NCBI RefSeq assembly: GCF_030818795.1
Contig: NZ_JAUTAY010000001.1
Coordinates: forward strand, 2,604,001 to 2,668,000
Length of the DNA: 64,000 nt
Direction of reading: 5' to 3'
Source of the DNA: Microbacterium sp. SORGH_AS_0862
Lineage (GTDB): Bacteria > Actinomycetota > Actinomycetes > Actinomycetales > Microbacteriaceae
Positions 1 to 9,010 of the stretch are shown here, piece by piece (position 1 is the stretch's first letter; each line of letters opens with the position of its first letter). Made by a program: the position numbers and the translations under genes. Under the pieces are notes generated by a model. It saw nothing but the letters and a program-made list of their open reading frames with translations. It made no database searches and was not told the DNA's origin.

Positions 1-2
1 CC

Positions 3-512
3 TCGACATCGTTGCTGCTCTCGCTGCTTGCCCGCCCCTCGCGCGAGGGGGCGTGGTGTGCGGCCGTGGGGATGCCCGAGCTGGGCGCCGAAGCCGCAGC
101 GGGGCTGGGGGTCGCGCTCGAGCGCCTCGTCCTCGTCCCCGAGCCCGGTCCTCGCTGGCTGGCCGTGGCCGCCACCCTCGCCGAGGTCATGCCGGTGGTC
201 GCCGTGCGTCCGGCCGGCGCGGTATCGGATGCCGAAGCCTCCCGCTTCATGGCGCGACTGCGCGACCGCGGAGCGAGTCTTCTGGTGCAGGGGATCTGGC
301 CGCAGGCGGAGGCCGCGCTGCAGATCGTCGACTCCCAGTGGGACGGACTCGGCGACGGCTACGGCTACCTGTCGTCGCGCACGGTGACGATCGCCGTGCA
401 GTCGCGCCGCTCTCCCGTGCCCCGGCGGGCGCGTCTCATGCTTCCCGATCGCGACGGCGCCCTCACCGCCGTCGTTCCCGCCGCTCCCGTGCCCATGAGG
501 GCGGTGGGCTAG
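3..512 (+). CDS. imuA: ImuA-like mutasome protein, 5' partial
   Basis: This is the C-terminal part of a RecA-like accessory protein of the ImuA/ImuB/DnaE2 error-prone translesion mutasome. The frame is open from base 3 with no start codon, so the gene begins before the window. The visible 169 residues alternate hydrophobic beta strands with short helices in the manner of the RecA/SulA fold (for example LERLVLVPEPGPRWL and MPVVAVRP). The N-terminal region is missing, and any SOS box controlling the operon lies outside. The stop codon is directly followed by the imuB ATG, so the two are an operon. The name rests mainly on position before imuB and dnaE2 and on overall resemblance. Confidence 0.8.
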   Translation, partial: STSLLLSLLARPSREGAWCAAVGMPELGAEAAAGLGVALERLVLVPEPGPRWLAVAATLAEVMPVVAVRPAGAVSDAEASRFMARLRDRGASLLVQGIWPQAEAALQIVDSQWDGLGDGYGYLSSRTVTIAVQSRRSPVPRRARLMLPDRDGALTAVVPAAPVPMRAVG

Positions 513-2051
513 ATGCCCGTGCGCACTCTCGTCGTCTGGATCCCGGACTGGCCGGTGGTCGCCTTCGGACGCGAGAGCGGCGAGGATGCGGCGGCGGTCG
601 CCGTCGTCGAGAAGAACGTCGTGGTCGCCTGCTCCGCAGCGGCCCGTGCCGAAGGGGTGCGCCGTGGCCAACGTCGTCGCGACGCGCAGGGTGCCTGTCC
701 TCGTCTGCAGATCGTGGCGATGGATGCGGCACGAGACCATCGCGCCTTCGCGCCGCTCGTGGCGGCGATCGAACGTCTCGCGCCACACGTGCAGATCATC
801 CGCTCGGGGCTCTGCGCGCTGAAGGCGCGGGGGCCCGCCCGCTATTACGGCGGTGAGGAGGAGGCGGCGAACGTCCTGCGTGCTGCGCTGCACGAGGCGG
901 GCGTGAACGATGTCCGCATCGGCATCGCCGACGGCCCCTTCACCGCCGAGCAGGCAGCCCGCGCCGCGACGACCGCCGAGGCGCCGGTGCGGTGTGTGCC
1001 TCCGGGGCTCTCGGGACCGTTCCTCGCCCCCCTGCCCGCCACCCTGCTGCACGACGCCGGGGCAGAGACCTCACTCGCCTCGCTGCTGGCGCGACTGGGC
1101 ATCCACACGCTGGGGGCGTTCGCCGAGCTGCCGACCGACGGCATCCGCGATCGCTTCGGCGAGCAGGGAGTGCGGCTTCAGGCGCTCGCCGCGGGAGCGG
1201 ATTCCCGCACGGTGACCCCCCGAGACGTCCCGCCCGAGCTCGATCGCGAGATCGTCTTCGAGCCGCCGGTCGAACTCGCCGAGCAGGCGGCTTTCGGGAT
1301 GCGGGTGGCGGCCGAGGAGTTCATCGCGCGTCTCGACGCGCTGCGGCTGGTGTGCACCGAGCTGCGCGTGGAGCTCGAGTCCGAGCGGGGAGAGCGCAGC
1401 GAACGGGTCTGGCTGCATCCGGGAACCTTCGACGCGGCGGCGGTCGTGGACCGGGTGCGCTGGCAGCTCGCCGAGCAGCAGGAGCTGCGCAGTCCCGTGG
1501 CGCGCGTGCGCATCTCGCCCGAGGCCGTCGACGATCAGGCTCACCACGTGCCGGGGCTGTTCGGCCGGGGAGAGCGCGAGAAGGTGCACCATGCGCTCTC
1601 GCGGGTGCAGGCGATGCTCGGACATCGGAGCGTTCTGACGCCGGTCATCGCCGGTGGACGCTGGCTCGACGAGCGCCAGGTGATGGTGCCCTGGGGTGAC
1701 CGCGCGGTCGCCCCGCGCGACGCGTCGCTGCCGTGGCCGGGCTCGCTGCCGGCGCCGCTGCCGACCACGGTCTTCCCCATGCCCCGCCCGGCCGAGGTGC
1801 GCGATGCCGAGGGCGCCCGCATCCTCGTCGACGAGCGCGGGGCGCTGTCGGGGACGCCCGCCGACATCGCCGTCGGCGGAGTCCGGCGCGGGGTGCTCTC
1901 GTGGGCGGGGCCGTGGACCGTCATCGAACGCGAGTGGGATGCGGCCCGCCGCCGTGTGGCGCATCGGTTCCAGATCGTCGACGACGCTCAGGTCGCGTGG
2001 CTCCTCGTGCACGAGGGTGGCCGCTGGAGCGTCGAGGCGAGGTACGACTGA
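513..2051 (+). CDS. imuB: ImuB, Y-family polymerase-like mutasome protein
   Basis: This 512-residue protein resembles Y-family DNA polymerases. It opens with VVWIPDWPVVAF, where active polymerases carry metal-binding acidic residues, as expected of ImuB, which is known as a non-catalytic hub linking DnaE2 and the beta clamp. Palm and finger-like sequence fills the first half, a helix-hairpin-helix-like region (LLARLGIHTLGAFAELP) lies around residues 190-206, and a little-finger-like domain follows. The ATG starts one base after the imuA stop, and its TGA overlaps the dnaE2 ATG (ATGA-type), so translation is probably coupled. The operon is normally SOS-induced in actinobacteria, but the promoter is not in the window. 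Confidence 0.92.
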   Translation: MPVRTLVVWIPDWPVVAFGRESGEDAAAVAVVEKNVVVACSAAARAEGVRRGQRRRDAQGACPRLQIVAMDAARDHRAFAPLVAAIERLAPHVQIIRSGLCALKARGPARYYGGEEEAANVLRAALHEAGVNDVRIGIADGPFTAEQAARAATTAEAPVRCVPPGLSGPFLAPLPATLLHDAGAETSLASLLARLGIHTLGAFAELPTDGIRDRFGEQGVRLQALAAGADSRTVTPRDVPPELDREIVFEPPVELAEQAAFGMRVAAEEFIARLDALRLVCTELRVELESERGERSERVWLHPGTFDAAAVVDRVRWQLAEQQELRSPVARVRISPEAVDDQAHHVPGLFGRGEREKVHHALSRVQAMLGHRSVLTPVIAGGRWLDERQVMVPWGDRAVAPRDASLPWPGSLPAPLPTTVFPMPRPAEVRDAEGARILVDERGALSGTPADIAVGGVRRGVLSWAGPWTVIEREWDAARRRVAHRFQIVDDAQVAWLLVHEGGRWSVEARYD

Positions 2052-5000
2052 TGGGCTGGCACAATCCTCCCGTCTCGTGGTCGGAACTCGAACGGGCCCT
2101 CAGCGACGCGCGTCGGCCGAGGCCGGTTCCCGCCGGGGCGGACGGCGGCGACAGCCCGGCGTGGTCGCACAAGCGCGGCCCCTATGTGCCGCCGGCGATC
2201 GAGCGCCCCGAGCAGGTCGTTCCTTACGCCGAGTTGCACGCGCACTCGTCGTACTCGTTCCTCGACGGGGCGTCCTCGCCCGAGGAGCTCGTCGAGCAGG
2301 CGGAGCGACTGGGGCTGCACGCGCTGGCCGTCACCGACCATGACGGCTTCTACGGCTCGGTGCGTTTCGCAGAGGCGGCGGAGTCCCGCAGGCTGCAGAC
2401 GGTGTTCGGTGCCGAGCTGTCGCTCGATCTGCCCGCCCCGCAGAAGGGTCGCCCCGATCCGGTCGGGCGTCATCTGCTGGTGCTCGCCCGCGGGCAGGAG
2501 GGGTACCACCGTCTCGCCGGTGCCCTCACCCGCGCCCAGCTGCGGGGAGCGGAGAAGGGGCGTCCGGTGTACGACGTGGCCGAGCTCGCCGAGCAGTCCG
2601 GCGGTCCGCGCGATCCGCAGTGGGCCGTGTTCACCGGATGCCGCAAGGGCGCCGTGCGACAAGCGCTCGCGCTCGAGGGTCCCGCGGGGGCGGCGCGCGA
2701 ACTCGATCTGCTCATCGACCTGTTCGGACGGGATGCGGTCCAGGTCGAGCTCATCGATCACGGCGACCCGCACGACACCCGGACCAATGACGTGCTCGCT
2801 GCCCTCGCCGTCGAGCGTCGGCTTCCTGTCGTCGCGACCGGCAACGTGCACTACGCGGTGCCCGAGCGACGACTCCTGGCGGCGGCGATCGCCGCCGTGC
2901 GGGCGAATCGCAGCATGGACGAGCTCGACGGCTGGCTGCCGGCCCACGGTGGCGCTTTCCTGCGCTCGGGCGCTGAGATGGCCGCCCGCTTCGCCCGATA
3001 CCCCGGCGCGGTCGCACGCAGTGTCGCCCTCGCCGACGAGCTCTCGTTCCCGCTGCGGAAGGCTTCGCCCGCGCTGCCCAAGCTTCCCGTTCCCGAGGGG
3101 CACACACTCATGTCGTGGCTGCGGCAACTGGTGTGGGATGCGGTGCCGCGCAACTATCCGAACCTCACCGACGACCAGCGTCGGCGCATCGAACGCGAGC
3201 TCGAGGTCATCGAGATGAAGGACTTCCCCGGGTACTTCCTCATCGTCTACGGCATCGTGCAGGAGGCCCGGCGGCGCGGCATCCTCTGCCAGGGTCGCGG
3301 CTCGGCGGCGAACAGCGCCGTCTGCTATCTGCTCGACATCACGGCGGTCGATGCGATCGCCTACAACCTGCCCTTCGAGCGGTTCCTGTCGAGTCTGCGC
3401 GACGAGGAGCCCGATATCGACGTCGACTTCGACTCCGATCGGCGCGAGGAGATCATCCAGTGGGTCTACCAGAAGTACGGGCGGGAGCGCGCCGCGCAGG
3501 TGGCCAACGTCATCCAGTACCGCCCCAAGAACGCCGTGCGCGACATGGCGCGGGCACTCGGGTTCTCACCCGGTCAGCAGGACGCCTGGTCGAAGCAGGT
3601 CGAGCGCTGGGGCGCGTCGCTCGAGAGCGCGCCCGACCATGACATCCCGGATCAGGTCGTGGCCTATGCGACCGAGCTGCTCAAGGCGCCGCGCCACCTC
3701 GGCATCCACTCCGGCGGCATGGTTCTCACCGAGCGGCCGGTGGGCGAGGTCGTGCCGATCGAGCACGCCCGGATGCCGGGGCGCACCGTCATCCAGTGGG
3801 ACAAGGACGACGCCGCCTGGATGGGTCTGGTGAAGTTCGACCTGCTCGGGCTCGGAATGCTCTCCGCTCTCCAGTACTGCTTCGATCTGATCCAGGCGGC
3901 GACAGGGGAGACGTGGGAGCTGCGTTCCCTGCCGAAGGAGGAGGCGGCGGTCTACGACATGCTGTGCCGTGCCGATTCCATCGGCGTGTTCCAGGTCGAG
4001 TCGCGTGCGCAGATGGGGCTGCTGCCGCGCCTGCAGCCCCGGGCGTTCTACGACCTCGTGATCGAGATCGCCCTCGTCCGGCCAGGTCCCATCCAGGGCG
4101 GGGCGGTACATCCGTTCGTGCGGCGCAAGCTCGGCCATGAAGAGGTGACCTACCCGCATCCCGACCTCATCCCGGTGCTCGAGCGCACCAAAGGGATCCC
4201 CGTCTTCCAGGAGCAGTTGATGCAGATGGCGATGGTGGTGGGCGACCTCTCCGGCGAAGACGCCGACCTCATGCGCCGGGCGATGGGCTCCAAACGCGGT
4301 CAGGAGCGCATCGACTCGCTGAAGGAGAAGCTCTACGCCGGCATGGAGCGCCATGGCCTCGTCGGCGAGGATGCGGATGCGATCTACCGCAAGATCCAGG
4401 CGTTCGCGAACTTCGGGTTCGCCGAGTCGCACTCGCTCTCGTTCGGCCTCCTGGTCTACGCGAGCTCGTGGATCAAATTGCACTACCCGGCGGCGTTCCT
4501 CGCGGGGCTGCTGCGGGCGCAACCCATGGGCTTCTACTCACCCGCGACGCTGACCGCGGACGCCCGGCGCCACGGCGTCGAGGTGCGTCGGCCCGATGTG
4601 CAGCTCTCGGCCGCCCAGGCGGGACTCGAGCCGCTCGGAGACAGCACCGAGCCGACGGGGATGGATGCGTGCCGTGGTCCTCAGCCACCCGTGGGGCTCT
4701 TCGACGCGGCGGCTCCCGACGAGTCCGCTGCGCATCGCCGCGACGGTGCGTTCGCGGTGCGGCTGGGGCTCGGAGCGGTGACCGGCATCGGTGAGAAGGT
4801 CGCCGCACGCATCGTCGCCGAGCGCGACGCGGAGGGGCCGTTCCGCGACATGCGCGATCTGGTGCGCCGGTGCGACCTCTCCGTGGCGCAGCTGGAGGCG
4901 CTGGCCACGGCCGGTGCCTTCGACTGTTTCGGGCTGACTCGCCGCGAGGCCATCTGGTCGGCCGGCACCGCTGCGCAGGACCGGGCGGAGTTCCTCCCCG

Positions 5001-5455
5001 ACACCGTCATGGCGGTGCAGCCGCCCTTGTTCCCCGACCCGTCGAGCTACGAGACGCTCGCTGCCGATCTGTGGGCGACCGGCATTTCCACCGACGATCA
5101 TCCGCTGACCCACTACCGTTCCGCACTGGATGCGCGAGGAGTGCTGACCTCGCGCGAGATGCGCGCCCACGATTCGGGGCGGCGTATCGAGGTCGCGGGC
5201 CTCGTGACCCATCGCCAACGGCCGGCGACCGCATCCGGCATCACCTTCCTCAACCTCGAAGACGAGCACGGGCTGGTGAATGTGATCTGCTCGACCGGGG
5301 TGTGGAACCGATACCGGCGCATCGTGCGCGACTCGCCGGCGCTGATCGTGCGCGGGATTCTGGAGCGTTCGGTGGAGGGGGTCACCAACCTCGTGGCGGA
5401 TGCGTTCGAGGATCTCCGCGTGGGGATCTCGCACCGCTCGCGTGACTTCCAATGA
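2051..5455 (+). CDS. dnaE2: Error-prone DNA polymerase III alpha subunit DnaE2
   Basis: This 1134-residue C-family polymerase carries out damage-tolerant, mutagenic synthesis with ImuA and ImuB. The N-terminal PHP domain is clear (ELHAHSSYSFLDGASSPEEL, then TDHDGFYG). The polymerase core has GRGSAANSAVCYLL and the catalytic acidic motif PDIDVDFDSDR. The helix-hairpin-helix region (GLGAVTGIGEKVAARI) and C-terminal OB fold follow. The chosen ATG overlaps the imuB stop; longer in-frame extensions upstream only shadow imuB. The gene ends at a strong bidirectional terminator. Length and domain order match DnaE2 rather than the longer replicative DnaE1. Confidence 0.96.
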   Translation: MGWHNPPVSWSELERALSDARRPRPVPAGADGGDSPAWSHKRGPYVPPAIERPEQVVPYAELHAHSSYSFLDGASSPEELVEQAERLGLHALAVTDHDGFYGSVRFAEAAESRRLQTVFGAELSLDLPAPQKGRPDPVGRHLLVLARGQEGYHRLAGALTRAQLRGAEKGRPVYDVAELAEQSGGPRDPQWAVFTGCRKGAVRQALALEGPAGAARELDLLIDLFGRDAVQVELIDHGDPHDTRTNDVLAALAVERRLPVVATGNVHYAVPERRLLAAAIAAVRANRSMDELDGWLPAHGGAFLRSGAEMAARFARYPGAVARSVALADELSFPLRKASPALPKLPVPEGHTLMSWLRQLVWDAVPRNYPNLTDDQRRRIERELEVIEMKDFPGYFLIVYGIVQEARRRGILCQGRGSAANSAVCYLLDITAVDAIAYNLPFERFLSSLRDEEPDIDVDFDSDRREEIIQWVYQKYGRERAAQVANVIQYRPKNAVRDMARALGFSPGQQDAWSKQVERWGASLESAPDHDIPDQVVAYATELLKAPRHLGIHSGGMVLTERPVGEVVPIEHARMPGRTVIQWDKDDAAWMGLVKFDLLGLGMLSALQYCFDLIQAATGETWELRSLPKEEAAVYDMLCRADSIGVFQVESRAQMGLLPRLQPRAFYDLVIEIALVRPGPIQGGAVHPFVRRKLGHEEVTYPHPDLIPVLERTKGIPVFQEQLMQMAMVVGDLSGEDADLMRRAMGSKRGQERIDSLKEKLYAGMERHGLVGEDADAIYRKIQAFANFGFAESHSLSFGLLVYASSWIKLHYPAAFLAGLLRAQPMGFYSPATLTADARRHGVEVRRPDVQLSAAQAGLEPLGDSTEPTGMDACRGPQPPVGLFDAAAPDESAAHRRDGAFAVRLGLGAVTGIGEKVAARIVAERDAEGPFRDMRDLVRRCDLSVAQLEALATAGAFDCFGLTRREAIWSAGTAAQDRAEFLPDTVMAVQPPLFPDPSSYETLAADLWATGISTDDHPLTHYRSALDARGVLTSREMRAHDSGRRIEVAGLVTHRQRPATASGITFLNLEDEHGLVNVICSTGVWNRYRRIVRDSPALIVRGILERSVEGVTNLVADAFEDLRVGISHRSRDFQ

Positions 5456-5460
5456 CACGG

Positions 5461-5492
5461 CAAAGGCCCCCGGGTGAACCCGGGGGCCTTTG
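5461..5492. terminator. Bidirectional rho-independent terminator
   Basis: A perfect 14-bp inverted repeat (arms 5461-5474 and 5479-5492) closes on a TGAA loop. It lies between the convergent dnaE2 and HesB-like genes and probably ends both transcripts. It lacks a long U tract, which is common in GC-rich actinobacteria. Confidence 0.9.
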
Positions 5493-5501
5493 GGCGGGGC
5501 T

Positions 5502-5780
5502 TCAGCCCCGGACACCGAGGGCGAAACGGACCGAACCGTCGTCGCCGACCTCGGCATCGAGCACCCTGTCGTCGAGGGCATCCGTCGCACCGGAGTCCAC
5601 GAAGACGCGAGCACCCGACGTCTCCACCACCGCGTCCTGCGGTTCGGGGGCGGCAGCGAGCGCGAGCTCGAACCCGGTCTCGGTGCCGGTGTCGCGAATG
5701 CGCAGCCCGCCACCTTCCGCCGGGATCTGGGACGAGATCGTCTTGACCGCCGAAGCAGCGTTCTCCGTCAGAGTGAGCAT
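5502..5780 (-). CDS. HesB/IscA-like protein without cysteines
   Basis: This 92-residue protein resembles the A-type Fe-S carrier fold (LTLTENAASAV at the start, then PEPQDAVVE and GARVFVD). It contains no cysteine, so it cannot bind a cluster as classical IscA does. Its function is unknown, although actinobacterial genomes commonly annotate such proteins as Fe-S cluster biosynthesis family. The start at 5780 is preceded by a good ribosome binding site (GGAAGGGAG, about 5 bases upstream). An in-frame extension to 5852 has no comparable site. It shares the convergent terminator with dnaE2. Confidence 0.75.
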   Translation of the reverse strand: MLTLTENAASAVKTISSQIPAEGGGLRIRDTGTETGFELALAAAPEPQDAVVETSGARVFVDSGATDALDDRVLDAEVGDDGSVRFALGVRG

Positions 5781-5893
5781 GGTGCTCCCTTCCATCGATG
5801 TCTGCGGACCGGCCACGATTCCGAGAATCCAGAGAGGAATCAACCCCTGCACGCGGATCGGATCGAACTCACACGAGGTTCACCGGGAACTTT

Positions 5894-6337
5894 TCAGGAC
5901 GTCAGCCGCTGGTCGGTGTTCGAGTAACTGATCGAATCGGCGGTCGCCCCGACGAGTCCGAGCGTGACCCGCAAGAGCGTCGGGGTGATTCCGTCGCGCG
6001 GCGGGGGAGTCTCGGCCCCGAGGGTGTACGACGTGCCGTCGGCACCGGTCGCGGTGAGGGAGTTCACGTAGACCGAGACATCGCCCGAGAGCGTCATGGT
6101 GTCTGCCGTGGTGACCAGGGCGGGACCTTCGGCATGGCCGACGGTCAGGGCGAAGCCGGTGATCGTGATGCTGTCCGCGCTGATCTTGAGGGCATGTGTC
6201 CGCGTGCCGTCGGCGAGCGGAACGGTCACGAGAGAAATGCCCTTGAGGCCGCCGATCGACAGGCCTTCCGAGCCGAGTTGTGCCGGCGGTTGAGTGAACA
6301 CGGGGGCGCTCTCATCCGGTGCCGCCTCGGCGGGCAC
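5894..6337 (-). CDS. Secreted-type protein, probably 5'-truncated
   Basis: The 147-residue product is rich in beta-strand-like Thr/Ser/Val sequence (ISADSITITGFALTV, GDVSVYVNSLTATG), as in exported or surface-associated domains. It has no signal peptide. The only usable start is a GTG at 6337. The frame stays open upstream for 27 more codons of Pro/Ala-rich linker-like sequence, then reaches a TAG at 6419-6421 with no start codon. Such linkers normally join a signal peptide to a mature domain, so the export signal was probably lost when the 5' end was replaced by the divergent TetR gene ten bases further on. I do not recognise the family. It may be a pseudogene. Confidence 0.45.
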   Translation of the reverse strand: MPAEAAPDESAPVFTQPPAQLGSEGLSIGGLKGISLVTVPLADGTRTHALKISADSITITGFALTVGHAEGPALVTTADTMTLSGDVSVYVNSLTATGADGTSYTLGAETPPPRDGITPTLLRVTLGLVGATADSISYSNTDQRLTS

Positions 6338-6431
6338 CTCCGGTTCGGCGGATGCCTGCGGTGCCGGTGTCGCGCTCGGGGCGGGGCTCTGCCCGCCGAC
6401 GTCCGGGATTCCGGGCGCCTAGGCTCTGGCT

Positions 6432-7022
6432 ATGGGGAGTGAGCGGCGCACCAGGCTGAGTCCGGAGCAGCGTCGCGCGCAGCTGGTCGCGCTCGGCGTC
6501 GCGTTCCTGGCGGACAGGCCGCTCGACGACCTGACCATCGAGGAGCTGTCGGAGCGGGCGGAGGTCTCGCGGGCGCTGATCTTCCACTACTTCGGGTCGA
6601 GGCAGGGCCTGCATCAGGCGGTGGTCGCGCGCGCGGGTGACGCACTGCTGGAGGCGACCCATCCGCGCGAGGAGCTGGCCGCAGTGGAGCGGTTGCGCGA
6701 CACCCTCCGCCGCATCGCGCTGTTCGTGCGCGAGAACCGCGGCACCTTCTTCTCGCTCGTGCGCGGCGTCGCCAGCGGCGATCCCGAGGTGCGGGTGGTC
6801 GTGGACCGTGCTCGGGATGCCAACGCCCAGCGTCTGCGCGAGGTGTTCGCCGAGTTGGGAGTGCCCGCCAGCCCGCTGCTCGACGTCGCCCTGCGTTCCT
6901 GGGTCGCATTCGCCGAGGAAGTGCTGATCGAGCTGGCCGTCGATGACGGTGTCGACATCGACGACATCGTGGGCTTCCTCGAGCGCAGCGTGCAGGGTGT
7001 CGTGGCCGCCGTGACTCACTGA
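6432..7022 (+). CDS. TetR/AcrR family transcriptional regulator
   Basis: This 196-residue regulator has the N-terminal TetR helix-turn-helix (LDDLTIEELSERAEVSRALI, then FHYFGSRQGL) around residues 34-60. It is followed by an all-helical ligand-binding and dimerisation domain. The ATG lies 6 bases after a TAGGCT box, so the mRNA may be leaderless. It is divergent from the degraded gene on its left and 66 bases upstream of poxB in the same direction. It could control itself or poxB, but no clear palindromic operator was found. Ligand and targets are unknown. Confidence 0.88.
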   Translation: MGSERRTRLSPEQRRAQLVALGVAFLADRPLDDLTIEELSERAEVSRALIFHYFGSRQGLHQAVVARAGDALLEATHPREELAAVERLRDTLRRIALFVRENRGTFFSLVRGVASGDPEVRVVVDRARDANAQRLREVFAELGVPASPLLDVALRSWVAFAEEVLIELAVDDGVDIDDIVGFLERSVQGVVAAVTH

Positions 7023-7088
7023 CACACGTCGGGTGCCCGTTCGTCAATCGTCTTAGCCGGATCCGTCGCTCCGCTTTAGCGTGGTGCC

Positions 7089-8822
7089 ATGGCCGGAAAC
7101 GTCGCAGAACTCTTCGTCCGCACTCTTCGTCACGCCGGGATCACCCGCATCTGGGGGTTGCCCGGCGACTCGTTGAACGCCTTCACGGATGCTCTCCGCA
7201 AGGACGGCGGCATCGAATGGCTGCACGCGCGGCACGAGGAGTCCGCGGCGTTCGCGGCAGGGGCCGAGGCGGAGATCACGGGGGAGCTCGCCGTCGTCGC
7301 AGGCAGCTGCGGTCCCGGCAACCTGCACTTCATCAACGGTCTCTTCGATGCGCACCGCTCGCGCGTGCCGCTGTTGGCGATCGCCTCCCACATCCCGTCC
7401 GCCGAGATCGGCAGCGGCTACTTCCAAGAGACGCACCCGCAGGAGCTCTTCCGCGAGTGCAGCCACTACGCCGAGCTTGTCTCGGACCCGGCTCAGCTGC
7501 CGTGGGTTCTCGAGACGGCGATGCGCACCGCAGTGGAGAAGCGCGGAGTGGCCGTCGTCGTCGTTCCGGGTGACGTCTTCTTCGCGGATGCTCCCCACCG
7601 GCGCCCGTCCGCACCGATCCGCGCCACGCGTCCCGTCGTCGTACCGTCCGCATCCGAGCTGGAAGAGGCTGCCGCCGTGCTGAACGCGGCGGGGAAGGTC
7701 ACGATCCTCGCAGGCGCCGGGGTGGCGGGCTCCCACGATGAGGTGCTGGCGCTCGCCGGCCGTCTGCAGGCACCGATCGTGCACGCCTTCCGCGGCAAGG
7801 AGCACATCGAGTACGACAACCCCTACGATGTCGGGATGACGGGTCTGCTGGGCTTCTCCTCCGGCTACCGCGCCATGGAGAAGTGCGACGCGCTGCTGAT
7901 GATCGGCACCGACTTCCCGTACCGGCAGTTCTTCCCCGAGAAGGCGAAGATCGTGCAGATCGACATCCGCGGCGAACAGCTGGGACACCGCACGCCCATC
8001 GACGTCGGGCTCGTGGGGGATGCGGGCGCGACCGCATCCGCTCTGCTGCCGCTGATCGACGAGGGCCGCAAGGAGCACCACCTGAAGGAGTCGGTCGAGC
8101 ACTACCGCAAGACGCGGCGCGAGCTCGACGGGCTCGCGAACGACGACGGCAAGAAGCCGATCCACCCGCAGTACGTCGCGCGTCTCGTGGACGAGCTGGC
8201 GGCGCCGGACGCGGCCTTCACGGCGGATGTGGGCACGCCCGTCATCTGGGCGGCGCGCTATCTGCACATGACCGAGCAGCGCCGCCTGCTGGGCTCGTTC
8301 ACGCACGGCTCGATGGCCAACGCCCTGCCGCAGGCGCTCGGTGTCCAGGCCGTCGACCGTTCCCGCCAGGTGATCGCGCTCGCCGGCGACGGTGGGCTGG
8401 CGATGCTCATGGGGGACCTGCTCTCGATCCGCCAGAACGATCTGCCGGTGAAGATCGTCGTGTTCGACAACTCCGCGCTGGGCTTCGTCGAGGTCGAGAT
8501 GAAGGCGGCCGGAATCGTCAACTACGGCACGGACCTGCACAACCCCGACTTCGCGGCCGTGGCCGAGGCGGTCGGGATCACCGGCATCCGCGTCGAGAGC
8601 GCTGCCGACCTCGAGCCCGCGCTGCGGCGTGCGCTGGCCGATCCCGGTCCGGTGCTCGTGAACGTCGTGGTCGCCCGCGAGGAGCTGTCGATGCCGCCGT
8701 CGATCACCGCGGCGCAGGCCAAGGGCTTCTCGCTGTGGGCGTTGCGCACCGTGCTCTCCGGCCGCGGCGACGAACTGTTGGATCTGGCCGACACGAACCT
8801 CTGGCGTCGTCTGTTCGACTGA
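7089..8822 (+). CDS. poxB: Pyruvate dehydrogenase (quinone), thiamin-dependent
   Basis: This 577-residue thiamin diphosphate enzyme of the POX/acetolactate synthase family probably oxidises pyruvate to acetate and CO2, passing electrons to membrane quinones. The N-terminal domain has the RIWGLPGDSLNAF and HARHEESAAFAAG signatures with the catalytic Glu. The C-terminal cofactor-binding motif is GDGGLAMLMGDL followed by DNSALGFVEVE. The usual three-domain length is intact. The ATG follows a TTTAGCGT box by few bases, consistent with a leaderless or short-leader mRNA. The related oxidase spxB and acetolactate synthase are less likely given PoxB-like spacing. Confidence 0.9.
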   Translation: MAGNVAELFVRTLRHAGITRIWGLPGDSLNAFTDALRKDGGIEWLHARHEESAAFAAGAEAEITGELAVVAGSCGPGNLHFINGLFDAHRSRVPLLAIASHIPSAEIGSGYFQETHPQELFRECSHYAELVSDPAQLPWVLETAMRTAVEKRGVAVVVVPGDVFFADAPHRRPSAPIRATRPVVVPSASELEEAAAVLNAAGKVTILAGAGVAGSHDEVLALAGRLQAPIVHAFRGKEHIEYDNPYDVGMTGLLGFSSGYRAMEKCDALLMIGTDFPYRQFFPEKAKIVQIDIRGEQLGHRTPIDVGLVGDAGATASALLPLIDEGRKEHHLKESVEHYRKTRRELDGLANDDGKKPIHPQYVARLVDELAAPDAAFTADVGTPVIWAARYLHMTEQRRLLGSFTHGSMANALPQALGVQAVDRSRQVIALAGDGGLAMLMGDLLSIRQNDLPVKIVVFDNSALGFVEVEMKAAGIVNYGTDLHNPDFAAVAEAVGITGIRVESAADLEPALRRALADPGPVLVNVVVAREELSMPPSITAAQAKGFSLWALRTVLSGRGDELLDLADTNLWRRLFD

Positions 8823-8879
8823 CCCGGCGTCATCGCGTCACCTGTCCGTCGCGTCGCAGCCGATAGACTCGACGGGCCA

Positions 8880-8951
8880 GCCTCTGTAGCTCAGTGGAAG
8901 AGCCACTCCGTCCTAAGGAGCGGGTCGGGGGTTCGAATCCCTCCAGGGGCA
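8880..8951 (+). tRNA. tRNA-Arg (anticodon CCT)
   Basis: The cloverleaf is complete. The acceptor stem GCCTCTG pairs with CAGGGGC, the D-arm is GCTC/GAGC, the anticodon loop GTCCTAA has CCT at positions 34-36, and the T-arm contains GTTCGAATC. The discriminator is A at 8951. The following bases are CCCA, so CCA is not encoded exactly. The last 21 bases of the gene lie inside the prophage attL core, so integration keeps the tRNA intact. Confidence 0.95.
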
Positions 8952-8953
8952 CC
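8931..8953. repeat. attL core, 23-bp direct repeat
   Basis: This 23-bp segment of the tRNA T-arm and acceptor stem is identical to 49288-49310. The flanking bases differ on both sides (G versus A before, C versus A after). A direct repeat of a tRNA 3' end bounding an integrase-to-lysis gene set is the standard signature of tyrosine-integrase insertion. Confidence 0.95.
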
Positions 8954-9010
8954 CAGTTCTCAGGCCGGTTCTGCCGCGTAATCACGCGGTAGGACCGGCC
9001 TTCTTCGTTG

